A stretch of DNA of 64,000 nt from Arthrobacter antibioticus (GTDB lineage: Bacteria; Actinomycetota; Actinomycetes; Actinomycetales; Micrococcaceae): NCBI RefSeq assembly GCF_030063205.1, contig NZ_JASISQ010000002.1, forward strand, positions 372,001 to 436,000, in the 5' to 3' direction. Under the pieces are notes generated by a model. It worked only from the letters and a program-made list of their open reading frames with translations, made no database searches and was not told the DNA's origin. How positions within the stretch are numbered: position 1 is the stretch's first letter; each line of letters begins with the position of its first letter. This document shows, one piece after another, positions 26,498 through 34,703 of the stretch. The translations under genes and the position numbers were made by a program.

Positions 26498-27870
26498 TGA
26501 GCGCAACTATCAACGAGACACCACTGGCCCAAGCCACTCTGTTTCGCTTCGCCACGGCGGGCTCCGTCGATGACGGCAAGTCCACGTTGGTGGGCCGCCT
26601 GCTCCACGATTCCAAGGCCATCCTGGCAGACACCCTTGACGCCGTCACCCGCACCTCTGCGGCCCGCGGTTTCGGTGGGGAAAATGGCAGCACCCAGAAG
26701 ATCGACTTGGCTCTGCTCACCGATGGCCTGCGTGCCGAGCGCGAACAGGGCATCACCATCGATGTGGCTTACCGCTACTTCGCCACGGACCGCCGTAGCT
26801 TCATTCTTGCCGATTGCCCCGGACACATCCAGTACACCAAGAACACGGTGACGGGCGCTTCGACGGCGGATGCCGTCGTCGTACTGATCGATGCGCGCAA
26901 AGGCGTGCTTGAGCAGACCCGGCGCCACCTTTCGGTGCTGCGCCTGCTGCGGGTGCCCAATGTGGTGGTGGCCGTGAACAAAATCGATCTGGTGGGTTTC
27001 AGTGAGAACATATTCCGGGACATTGAAAACAATGTTCAGGAAGTTGCGGCCAACATTGGGCTCACTGACGTTGTGGTGGTCCCTGTGTCCGCGCTGGAGG
27101 GTGACAATGTTGTCCAGCGCTCCGCTCACACCCCTTGGTACACCGGTCACAGCCTGCTTGATCTGTTGGAGACGCTGGCCACGACCGATGAACTGGAGCG
27201 TGGGCTTGAGCCGTTCCGGTTCCCGGTTCAGCTAGTGATCCGTCCCCAGGGGGCACTGGCGCCTGAGCTTGCTGACGCGGACGACGCCGGAGCCTCCTTT
27301 CGCGACTATCGCGCCTATGCCGGGCAGATAGCTTCCGGAGAGGTATCCGTGGGCGATGAAATTACGGTGTTGCCCTCGGGACGCATCGCTTCGGTGGTGG
27401 GCATCGACTTTGCCGGGCGTGCGCTGGATACGGCTGTGGCGCCGCAGTCAGTGTCGTTGCGTCTGAGCGAGGAGATCGACATTGCCCGTGGAGACGTCAT
27501 CGCAGCAACCGGCACCTTTGGGGAAGTCAGCCAAGATGTTTACGCCGAACTGTGCTGGCTGTCCGCTAAACCGCTGCGCGAGGGGGCCAAAGTGCTGATC
27601 AAACATGGCAGCAAAACTGTGCAGGGGTTGGTTCGTGCGGTGACGGGCAAGCTGGATTTGGAGTCTTTTGCGTATGCAGGAGCTTCCGGTCTGGAACTAA
27701 ACGACATTGGCACCGCCCAAATTCGTTTGGCTTCACCGCTGCCTGTGGAATCATACGCCCGCCACCGCCGGACCGGAGCGTTCCTAGTGATCGATCCGCA
27801 GGATGGGAACACCCTGGCGGCCGGACTAGTCAGAGACCACCCGGGTGATCGCGACCGTTACAGTATCTAG
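26497..27870 (+). CDS. cysN: Sulfate adenylyltransferase subunit 1 (GTPase)
   Basis: 457 residues, EF-Tu-like GTPase. G1 GSVDDGKST at 22-30, G2/REQGITIDVAYRYF, G3 DCPGH near 107, G4 NKIDLVG near 160, then two beta-barrel domains. GTP hydrolysis drives APS formation by CysD. It is not fused to a CysC APS kinase, matching the APS-type CysH. TAATG overlap with cysD. A strong hairpin terminator follows 14 bases after the stop and closes the operon. Confidence 0.94.
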   Translation: MSATINETPLAQATLFRFATAGSVDDGKSTLVGRLLHDSKAILADTLDAVTRTSAARGFGGENGSTQKIDLALLTDGLRAEREQGITIDVAYRYFATDRRSFILADCPGHIQYTKNTVTGASTADAVVVLIDARKGVLEQTRRHLSVLRLLRVPNVVVAVNKIDLVGFSENIFRDIENNVQEVAANIGLTDVVVVPVSALEGDNVVQRSAHTPWYTGHSLLDLLETLATTDELERGLEPFRFPVQLVIRPQGALAPELADADDAGASFRDYRAYAGQIASGEVSVGDEITVLPSGRIASVVGIDFAGRALDTAVAPQSVSLRLSEEIDIARGDVIAATGTFGEVSQDVYAELCWLSAKPLREGAKVLIKHGSKTVQGLVRAVTGKLDLESFAYAGASGLELNDIGTAQIRLASPLPVESYARHRRTGAFLVIDPQDGNTLAAGLVRDHPGDRDRYSI

Positions 27871-27884
27871 CGCCACGTGTGTGA

Positions 27885-27952
27885 AAAAAGCCGCCGGTTG
27901 CGGGTAAAGCCCCCCATTGACGGGGTTCTTTACCCGCAACCGGCGGCTTTTT
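27885..27952 (+). terminator. Strong intrinsic terminator after cysN
   Basis: Two perfectly complementary 25-base arms (27885-27909 and 27928-27952) around an 18-base loop that can itself pair (CCCC with GGGG). Five T residues end the right arm; A-run on the left makes it bidirectional in principle. Confidence 0.85.
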
Positions 27953-28091
27953 GGGCTCTGCGATCCGTTGACGTGGAAGTGTTGATGGCTCTGGACAAAG
28001 TCTTCATGTTCTTCGGGAACGTGTTCAATGCAGATTTGGCACCGAATCCACTTACCTGCGCGCCGTGTGTCAGAGTACTTAGAACCGAGAG

Positions 28092-28097
28092 TAAAGT
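28092..28097 (+). promoter_or_regulatory. -10 element of leaderless urea-transporter promoter
   Basis: TAAAGT, six bases (CTCGAT), then GTG 28104. Confidence 0.6.
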
Positions 28098-28103
28098 CTC
28101 GAT

Positions 28104-29099
28104 GTGGAACATAATCAACAAGCCGCCCGACCATCGAGGGGACCCCTGCCCCGGGGAGCGGCCGGTACGCTTCTGCGTGGTTTCTCGCAGATCTTCTTTC
28201 AGGCTCAAATACTCCCGGGCCTGCTCATTCTTGCTGCCTTCGCCGTGGCCAGCTGGCAGATGGCGCTGCTGGCAATACTGGGCGCCGCAGCTTCCACCGC
28301 GAGCGGGGCATTGATGCGGGCACCGGCCGCAGTGGTGCGTGCTGGGGACCATGGTTTTTGTGGAGCGCTAGTGGGCGCGGCAGCTTTCGCAGCCATCGGT
28401 GGCGGTGTGCCTGGAGCCATTGCTGCGGTTCTGGGAGGCGCTGCGTGCGCGCCCGTCACATGGGTGGTTCAAAGAGTATTCCGCACAGCCCTACTCGAGC
28501 CCCTCAAACTGCCCTCCATTACCGCACCGTTCTGCATTGTTGCCGGCATCTTGTTCTTTGCCACGGCTGAGCGCCGCGTGGCTCCGGCCTACATTGCGTT
28601 GGATGGATCCCCCCTTGCACTTTTTCTGCGCTCCATTTTGGCCAATGTCTCCCAAGTGATGCTCATTGACTCCGTCATTGCTGGCGGGTTGATCCTGGCA
28701 GCCTTATTTTTCTCCCAGTGGAAAGTTGGGGTGGCAGCAATCTTAGGCAGCGTGCTGACAAGTGTGATGGCCGCGGTCATTGGCGCGGAGCCCCTGTTAT
28801 TGGGACATGGCATGCTGGGATACTCCAGTGTGCTGGTGGCTATTGCGATGGCTGCGTTATTCGTGGCTGGTTCTTGGCAACCATGGGCATTGGCAGCGAT
28901 TGGAGCGCTGCTTGCCGGTGCGCTTTCGATGCTCTTTCAGGGTGTGCCCGCCCTCTACACCTGGCCGTTTGTGGTGGTCACCTGGCTGCTGCTGATTGTG
29001 GTTCACCTTGTGCCGGTCCTGAAACGGGCGCCGGGGCACGTAAGCGCCGGTACAGATCTGGTTGGTCCTGGGAGCAGGAGCCTGCCAACGGCTTTGTGA
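28104..29099 (+). CDS. Urea transporter (UT family)
   Basis: 331 residues, about ten hydrophobic segments in two homologous halves. LRGFSQIFFQAQILPGLLIL, DHGFCGALVGAAAF and LPSITAPFCIVAGIL are the signature regions of bacterial UT channels. It should conduct urea across the membrane. No urease gene is in the window. GTG 28104 is supported by the TAAAGT element. It stands between the cys operon and the RelA/SpoT-domain gene with no obvious link to sulfur. Confidence 0.8.
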   Translation: MEHNQQAARPSRGPLPRGAAGTLLRGFSQIFFQAQILPGLLILAAFAVASWQMALLAILGAAASTASGALMRAPAAVVRAGDHGFCGALVGAAAFAAIGGGVPGAIAAVLGGAACAPVTWVVQRVFRTALLEPLKLPSITAPFCIVAGILFFATAERRVAPAYIALDGSPLALFLRSILANVSQVMLIDSVIAGGLILAALFFSQWKVGVAAILGSVLTSVMAAVIGAEPLLLGHGMLGYSSVLVAIAMAALFVAGSWQPWALAAIGALLAGALSMLFQGVPALYTWPFVVVTWLLLIVVHLVPVLKRAPGHVSAGTDLVGPGSRSLPTAL

Positions 29100-29181
29100 G
29101 CCAACACTATGCCGATACGCAGAGGGGTTCGCTTTAGTATGGCTCCTTGGACGCTGGCAAGAGTTGGGCTGGACAACCCCT

Positions 29182-30273
29182 GTGAAGGTGGGAGAATTTG
29201 AAAACAAGGGCCGGGTGGCTGGCCCTGCCGGGAATGGCAAGGGGGACACCATCAACAGTTCGATCGCAACGGGCGCGGGGGCAGCCGTGGAAGACCAACG
29301 TTTCCAGGCAGCAGCCCTGAGACAAGCGGCCCAGGCAATCCGCAACACGATCGTGGGCCGGCTCCATGATGACGGTCTTAATCACCATGACGTGCAGTTC
29401 AGGGTCAAGAAGGCCGAATCCGTAGCCGAAAAATTGGCTCGCCGTGATGAGCACGGCAATCTGAAATATCCCGGCGGCCTGGAATGCTTGGATGACTTGA
29501 TCGGGGTCCGGGTTATCTTGTTCGTGGAATCTGACATAGAGGCGGTGGCGATTGCGTTGAGCAGCCAGTTCACTTGTTTGGATGATGAAGATAAAACTGC
29601 CATGATGCGAAAAAACGGTGGCATTGGCTACGCCGGGCGCCACCTGACGCTGCAGATCCCGGCGGATGGTGCACCCAGCGGATGCCAGGAGTTCCCCAGT
29701 TACCGATTTGAGGTGCAGATCCGCACTGTCCTCCAGCATGCCTGGGCTGAATTTGAGCACGATATTCGTTTCAAGGGCTCAAGCGGGGACAACGCCGAGA
29801 TTAGCCGCGCTTTCACCATGGCTTCCACTCTCATTGAACTTGCAGACCAGCAGTTCGTGAACATCAGCGACACCTTAAAGCGGCTGCAGGCCGAAGGCGC
29901 TATTGCCAGCGTTCCTGAAACGCAGTTGCTCGACGCCGGGTCCCTCCAAAATGTGCTGACCCGCGCCTTTCCTAAATACCGCAGTAGCAAGGAAAACCAG
30001 TACGACTGGATGGTCCGGATCCTTGCGGCCAACGGAATCGATACTGTCAGTGCCGCAGAAGAGTGGTTCCAGTCCATCGACCCGCAGCGCGTGGCCCAGC
30101 TCATGGCGTATAGGTTCTCCCCGGGGCAGGTACGCATTGCCGATGATCTCTTGCTGGAATCGTTTGGGGAGTCTTATGTTGACGCCACCAAGGAGGTTGG
30201 CAGCGACACCAACCGTGAAACCAAACTGCGCTCGCGGTTGCGCAGGCTCCGGACAGACACGGATCACGGTTAG
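29182..30273 (+). CDS. RelA/SpoT-domain protein, putative (p)ppGpp synthetase
   Basis: About 363 residues. Synthetase-domain motifs in order: FRVKKAESVAEKL, CLDDLIGVRVILF, YAGRHLTL, and FEVQIRTVLQHAWAEFEHDI. No HD hydrolase domain, ACT or TGS domain is present, so it is a small-alarmone-synthetase type, with an extra C-terminal region of about 150 residues of unknown role. The start is uncertain: GTG 29182, 29188 or 29287; a TAGTAT element at 29135-29140 suggests a short leader. It should make pppGpp or ppGpp from GTP/GDP and ATP. Confidence 0.78.
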   Translation: MKVGEFENKGRVAGPAGNGKGDTINSSIATGAGAAVEDQRFQAAALRQAAQAIRNTIVGRLHDDGLNHHDVQFRVKKAESVAEKLARRDEHGNLKYPGGLECLDDLIGVRVILFVESDIEAVAIALSSQFTCLDDEDKTAMMRKNGGIGYAGRHLTLQIPADGAPSGCQEFPSYRFEVQIRTVLQHAWAEFEHDIRFKGSSGDNAEISRAFTMASTLIELADQQFVNISDTLKRLQAEGAIASVPETQLLDAGSLQNVLTRAFPKYRSSKENQYDWMVRILAANGIDTVSAAEEWFQSIDPQRVAQLMAYRFSPGQVRIADDLLLESFGESYVDATKEVGSDTNRETKLRSRLRRLRTDTDHG

Positions 30274-30393
30274 CCGAGACCGCACTTTCCGGTGTGAAGT
30301 GAGCCGGGTTCGCAACATCAACTCTTTGTGACGTTGCATGAACCTGCGTGACCTTGGGAGTCCCCTTCATTGAAGCGGGGCAGCCATATTCCC

Positions 30394-30399
30394 TACCGT
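30394..30399 (+). promoter_or_regulatory. -10 element of leaderless ssuA-like promoter
   Basis: TACCGT, six bases (TTAGGC), then ATG 30406. The thioredoxin gene at 60831 has the same hexamer at the same distance. Confidence 0.6.
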
Positions 30400-30405
30400 T
30401 TAGGC

Positions 30406-31593
30406 ATGAATACAAGGGGAAGCCAATCCGGCGGGCACCAGCCAGAAGCGTCATCGGCCCGTCCTGGACTGCCACTGCGGCGCATCGTGGCCGGAGAGCA
30501 GCCTCAACACAAGTGGCGCACCATGGAGATTTTTATCGTGGCAGCCCTTGTGGCCCTGATCGGAGCCGGGGCCGCCGTGGCAGGAGTGAACTCGAAAGAG
30601 GTAGCTGCCGAAACCGTGGCCACAAGAACCGCACCAGCGGCTCTGCTCAAGCTGGGTTATTTTGGCAACCTCACTCACGCACCGGCCCTGGTTGGCGTTG
30701 AAAAAGGATTTTTTGCCAAGGATTTAGGTGCAGCCGCACTGCAAACACAGGTCTTCACCAATGGTCCTTCAGCCGTCGAGGCGCTCAACGCCGGTGCCAT
30801 TGATGCCGCCTACCTTGGCCCCAACCCTGCACTGAATTCATTTGTGCAAAGCGGTGGCGAGTCCATCCGCATCATTGCTGGGGTTGCTTCCGGGGGAGCG
30901 CAGTTCGTTGTCCGCCCGGATATCACCGATGTTTCCCAACTCCGTGGCAAGACCATCGCCACCCCGCAATTGGGTGGCACCCAGGATGTGGCACTGCGTA
31001 AGTGGCTGGGCGACCGCGGACTATCCACCAACACTTCTGGTGGGGGAGATGTCAGCATTAATCCCACAACTAACGCCCAGACGCTGCGGTTGTTCCAAGA
31101 GGGGAAGATCGACGGCGCCTGGGTGGCCGAACCCTGGGCCTCCCGACTGGTGGAACAAGCCGGCGCCAAAGTACTTGTTAACGAAGCTGATCTCTGGGAG
31201 AACGGAGAGTTCAGCACCACGGTGTTAGCTGTCAACAAGAGATTTTTGGCGCAGCATCCGCAAACGGTGGAGGCGTTGCTGGCAGGACATGTTGAGTCGG
31301 TCAGCTGGCTGCGTGGGCACCCAGAGCAAGCTGGCACGGTCATCAACGAGGCGCTGACCGTGGCCATTGGTCAACCGTTGGAGGAGAAGGTCATTGCTCG
31401 GTCGCTGTCCGAGCTGGTTTTTACCTATGATCCGCTGGCCGGCACTTTCCCCACCCTGCTAGAGCATGGAGTCAGTGCAGGGGTTTCCAAACCGGCGGAC
31501 CTCAACGGGCTCTTTGAACTGACATTGCTTAATAAGGTACTCAAGGCTGCCGGGGAACAACCCGTAACGGCAGCGGGATTAGGTGCGGAATGA
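30406..31593 (+). CDS. Sulfonate/sulfate-ester-type ABC transporter substrate-binding protein
   Basis: 395 residues. A 39-residue polar N-terminus precedes one hydrophobic segment (FIVAALVALIGAGAAVAG) without a lipobox cysteine, so the protein is probably membrane-anchored by a helix and not a lipoprotein. The NMT1/SsuA-like domain follows: LGYFGNLTHAPALVGVEKGF, GAIDAAYLGPNPALN, AWVAEPWASRLVE. By context between cysN and cysG it imports a sulfur source (sulfonate, sulfate ester or possibly sulfate). ATG 30406 agrees with the TACCGT element; ATG 30523 just before the helix is an alternative. Confidence 0.82.
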   Translation: MNTRGSQSGGHQPEASSARPGLPLRRIVAGEQPQHKWRTMEIFIVAALVALIGAGAAVAGVNSKEVAAETVATRTAPAALLKLGYFGNLTHAPALVGVEKGFFAKDLGAAALQTQVFTNGPSAVEALNAGAIDAAYLGPNPALNSFVQSGGESIRIIAGVASGGAQFVVRPDITDVSQLRGKTIATPQLGGTQDVALRKWLGDRGLSTNTSGGGDVSINPTTNAQTLRLFQEGKIDGAWVAEPWASRLVEQAGAKVLVNEADLWENGEFSTTVLAVNKRFLAQHPQTVEALLAGHVESVSWLRGHPEQAGTVINEALTVAIGQPLEEKVIARSLSELVFTYDPLAGTFPTLLEHGVSAGVSKPADLNGLFELTLLNKVLKAAGEQPVTAAGLGAE

Positions 31594-32387
31594 CTGAACT
31601 GCTGATTGCTGACCGCCCCGCCGGAACTAACAGCGCAAGCGGGGCCGACGGCGTGGGCCGGGCACCCGCCGTCGTCCTGGAAAACTTGGGTAAACGCTTC
31701 GGGACAGGGCCGTTGGTGCTGGAGGATGTGAGCGCTACGGTGCACCAAGGTGAATTTGTGGCACTGCTTGGGGCCTCAGGCTGCGGGAAGTCCTCGCTGC
31801 TGAACATCATTTCAGGTCTTGACACACCCTCCTCCGGTGCACTTGAAGTTCCGGAGGCGGGTGCAGCATTCATGTTTCAAGACCCGTCCCTGTTTCCATG
31901 GCTCAGCGCACGTGGCAACGTGGAACTTGCCCTGAAACTCCGCGGTGTACATAAAGCCGAGCGGAAGGCGCGTGCGGCCGAGTTACTTGAGTTGGTGAAT
32001 CTGGGCCATTCGGTAAACAAACGTCCCCATGAACTTTCCGGCGGGATGCGCCAACGCGTGGCGCTGGCCAGGGCGCTGGCGCAGGACAAGCCATTGCTGT
32101 TGATGGATGAGCCATTTGGCGCACTTGACGCCATCACCCGGGACCTGCTGCACAACGAACTTGAACGGATCTGGAAAGAAACCGGCAGGACCATTATTTT
32201 TGTGACTCACAACGTGGCCGAAGCCGTGCGGTTGGGCCAGCGTGTGCTGCTACTTTCTTCCAGACCCGGACGAGTTGTGGCGCAGTGGGAAGTCACCGAA
32301 GAACATCAAACCAATGTCAGCGCGGCAGGGGAGCTCACCGGGGACATCACCGCTCGACTGCGCGAGGAGATCCGCCGACATGCCTGA
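31590..32387 (+). CDS. Sulfonate-type ABC transporter ATP-binding protein
   Basis: 265 residues. Walker A GASGCGKSS, Q-loop MFQDPSLFPW, signature LSGGMRQR, Walker B LLLMDEPFGALDA, switch FVTHNVAEAVRL. This is the SsuB/TauB/NrtD class. ATG 31590 overlaps the binding-protein stop (ATGA) and the gene overlaps the permease by eight bases, so the three are one operon. The N-terminal 25 residues are Gly/Ala-rich and poorly conserved. Confidence 0.88.
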   Translation: MTELLIADRPAGTNSASGADGVGRAPAVVLENLGKRFGTGPLVLEDVSATVHQGEFVALLGASGCGKSSLLNIISGLDTPSSGALEVPEAGAAFMFQDPSLFPWLSARGNVELALKLRGVHKAERKARAAELLELVNLGHSVNKRPHELSGGMRQRVALARALAQDKPLLLMDEPFGALDAITRDLLHNELERIWKETGRTIIFVTHNVAEAVRLGQRVLLLSSRPGRVVAQWEVTEEHQTNVSAAGELTGDITARLREEIRRHA

Positions 32388-33276
32388 AACAGTAACCTCC
32401 CCCCTGAATGAGTTCAGTAGCGCCCATGAGCTGCGTTCCCTGGAAGCGGGATTGGATTCCCTGCAGTCTGAGGCTGTTGAACGCCGGGGGATCGATATGT
32501 CCAGGGTGTTGTTGCCCTTGGCCGCGCTCCTTGTCCTGGTGGTGGCTTGGCAGTTTTATGTTTCGTTGGGGCTGCGGCGCCGCGACCTGGTGCCGGGTCC
32601 ACTGGATGTGCTGGCATCATTGGGGACACTGTGGCAAGAAGGCGCCTCACAAGGCGCTATTTGGACGTCGTTGCAGCGCGGAATCATCGGCTTCACCATT
32701 AGCATTGTGGTGGCCACTCCCATTGGTCTGTTGCTGTCCCAGGTCCGGATCCTGCGCCGCGCATTCGGACCGCTGATCTCCGGTCTGCAAGTCTTGCCGT
32801 CCGTGGCATGGGTACCGGCAGCCATCGTTTGGTTCGGGCTCACCGACGCCACCGTTTATTTCGTCATGTTCATGGGGGCCATCCCCTCAATTATCAATGG
32901 TTTGATTTCCGGTGTGGATCAAATCCCGCCGCAATATCGACGCATGGGACAGATCCTGGGTGCTTCGCGTTGGGAGATGGCCGTGAATGTGGTGCTTCCG
33001 GCCGCACTACCTGGCTACGTTGGCGGACTGAAACAGGGCTGGGCGTTCTCGTGGCGTTCCCTCATGGCCGCAGAGATTATCGCCATGGGCGGCAGCCTCG
33101 GCTTTGGTTTGGGTTCGCTGCTGGAGCAGGGCCGCCAGCTCTCCGACATGGGCATTGTCATGTCAGCGATTCTGATCATTCTTTTTGTGGGCATTGCCGT
33201 TGAATTACTGGTCTTTGCCCCGGTGGAAAAACGGCTGTTGCATGGCCGTGGTTTGCTGGCTGGAAGTACCCGATAA
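32380..33276 (+). CDS. Sulfonate-type ABC transporter permease
   Basis: 298 residues, SsuC/TauC class with about six hydrophobic segments after a polar 45-residue N-terminus. The EAA-like loop YRRMGQILGASRWEMAVNVV lies near residue 190 and GWAFSWRSLMAAEIIA follows. ATG 32380 overlaps the end of the ATPase gene. No SsuD or TauD oxygenase follows, which leaves the real substrate open. Confidence 0.86.
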   Translation: MPETVTSPLNEFSSAHELRSLEAGLDSLQSEAVERRGIDMSRVLLPLAALLVLVVAWQFYVSLGLRRRDLVPGPLDVLASLGTLWQEGASQGAIWTSLQRGIIGFTISIVVATPIGLLLSQVRILRRAFGPLISGLQVLPSVAWVPAAIVWFGLTDATVYFVMFMGAIPSIINGLISGVDQIPPQYRRMGQILGASRWEMAVNVVLPAALPGYVGGLKQGWAFSWRSLMAAEIIAMGGSLGFGLGSLLEQGRQLSDMGIVMSAILIILFVGIAVELLVFAPVEKRLLHGRGLLAGSTR

Positions 33277-33377
33277 CGGTTGCACGCACGCACTCACGGT
33301 GCGGCTTGAATATGTCCCCCTGTGACTTCCCATGAACGGGTATAACGCCCACTTTCTCACTCAATACCTCACTTATC

Positions 33378-33383
33378 TAAGGT
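33378..33383 (+). promoter_or_regulatory. -10 element of possible leaderless cysG promoter
   Basis: TAAGGT, six bases (CATTTC), then ATG 33390. The AAGG could instead act as a Shine-Dalgarno, so this case is ambiguous. Confidence 0.45.
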
Positions 33384-33389
33384 CATTTC

Positions 33390-34670
33390 ATGGCAATTGT
33401 GGATCTTTACCCAACCTCCCTGCGGCTGCTTGGCCGTCCCGTCCTTGTAGTGGGCGGGGGCACCGTGGCAGCACGTCGTGCCAAGGCCCTGCTCGACGCC
33501 GGAGCTCACGTGACCTTGGTGGCTCCGGTTCTCAGCGCCCCGGCTCAGGCGTTGGCTGCCGCAGGATTGATTAGCTGGCATGCCCGGAACTACAAAAGCT
33601 CCGACATGGCCAACATTTGGTACGCGGTGGCAGCCAGCCAAAAAAAGGATGTGGATACCCAAGTTGCGCACGATGCCGAACTTAACAAGACCTGGTGCGT
33701 GAACCATTCCGACGCCACCGAGTCGAGCGCATGGACGCCGGCCGTGGCCACGGTGCAGGACATTAAAGTGGCAGTTAACGCCGGGGGAGACCCGCTGCGG
33801 GCAGTTTCCATCCGAAACGCCATCGCCGCGGCCCTGGAAAGCGGGGATCTGCCGTTACGGCGTTATCGGAATACCGCCGCCGCAGCTACCCAAGCCCAGC
33901 ACAAGAGACTAGGTTCGGTGGCTCTTGTGGGTGGCGGTCCCGGTGCCGAAGACCTCATCACGGTACGTGGGCGCAGGCTCCTGGCCGAGGCCGATGTTGT
34001 CGTGGCCGACAGGCTTGGCCCGCGAGGACTGCTTGACACTCTTGGCGATGATGTCAGAATCATCGAGGTAGGAAAAACACCCGGACACCACCCCGTCCCG
34101 CAGTCTGAAATAAATGCCATCCTTGTCCACGAAGCACAGGCGGGGAACCGGGTTGTCCGCCTTAAGGGCGGGGATCCGTACGTGCTGGGCCGTGGTGGCG
34201 AGGAAGCCATCGCCTGCCGGGAAAGCGGCGTTGATGTTGAAGTCGTCCCTGGAGTCACCAGCGCGGTGAGCGTTCCAGCCGCAGCCGGGATTCCTGTCAC
34301 ACACCGTGGCCTGGCCAAGGCCTTCACCATGATCAGTGGCCACGAAGAACTTGAAAACGTCCCGCAGGGTAGCGAGCACACAGTGGTGTTACTGATGGGG
34401 GTGGGTACGCTCAACCGTTCCATACCGATCTTGGCCGCCGCCGGCCGTGGGCAGGACTGCCCAGTAGCTATCATTGAAAACGGTTATGCCAAGGACCAGC
34501 GCGTCACCATCGGCACTTTAGGCACTATTGTCCACCTCGCCCAAAGGGGTAAAGTCCGCAACCCGGCAGTGGTGGTGGTAGGTGATGTGGTTCGGGTCAG
34601 CCCGTTGGCACCGGCGCAGCTCGCCACGGCACACTACGGTACGCGGGAAACTATCAGAACCTTCTCTTAG
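33390..34670 (+). CDS. cysG: Siroheme synthase (precorrin-2 dehydrogenase / uroporphyrinogen-III methyltransferase fusion)
   Basis: 426 residues. N-terminal 150: NAD fold VLVVGGGTVAARRAKALLDA and the VNHSDATE segment with the dehydrogenase aspartate. C-terminal 250: SAM-dependent methyltransferase with VALVGGGPGAEDLITVRG, RLKGGDPYVLGRGGEE, VVPGVTSAVSVPAAAGIPVT and MGVGTL. It makes sirohydrochlorin; iron insertion is probably shared with the separate chelatase at 21212. It supplies siroheme to the sulfite reductase. It is followed by the ferredoxin reductase gene 33 bases downstream. Confidence 0.92.
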   Translation: MAIVDLYPTSLRLLGRPVLVVGGGTVAARRAKALLDAGAHVTLVAPVLSAPAQALAAAGLISWHARNYKSSDMANIWYAVAASQKKDVDTQVAHDAELNKTWCVNHSDATESSAWTPAVATVQDIKVAVNAGGDPLRAVSIRNAIAAALESGDLPLRRYRNTAAAATQAQHKRLGSVALVGGGPGAEDLITVRGRRLLAEADVVVADRLGPRGLLDTLGDDVRIIEVGKTPGHHPVPQSEINAILVHEAQAGNRVVRLKGGDPYVLGRGGEEAIACRESGVDVEVVPGVTSAVSVPAAAGIPVTHRGLAKAFTMISGHEELENVPQGSEHTVVLLMGVGTLNRSIPILAAAGRGQDCPVAIIENGYAKDQRVTIGTLGTIVHLAQRGKVRNPAVVVVGDVVRVSPLAPAQLATAHYGTRETIRTFS

Positions 34671-34703
34671 ACTTATCCATAGACCCCTTTGAAGCACACA
34701 GAA

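Noticed and set aside
26494-27150. Minus-strand 218-codon frame over cysN
   Set aside because: Overlaps a catalytic gene entirely; no family resemblance.
30313-30338. GCAAC...GTTGC inverted repeat after the RelA/SpoT-domain gene
   Set aside because: Nine-base arms with a mismatch and no U-tract; not enough for a terminator or operator call.
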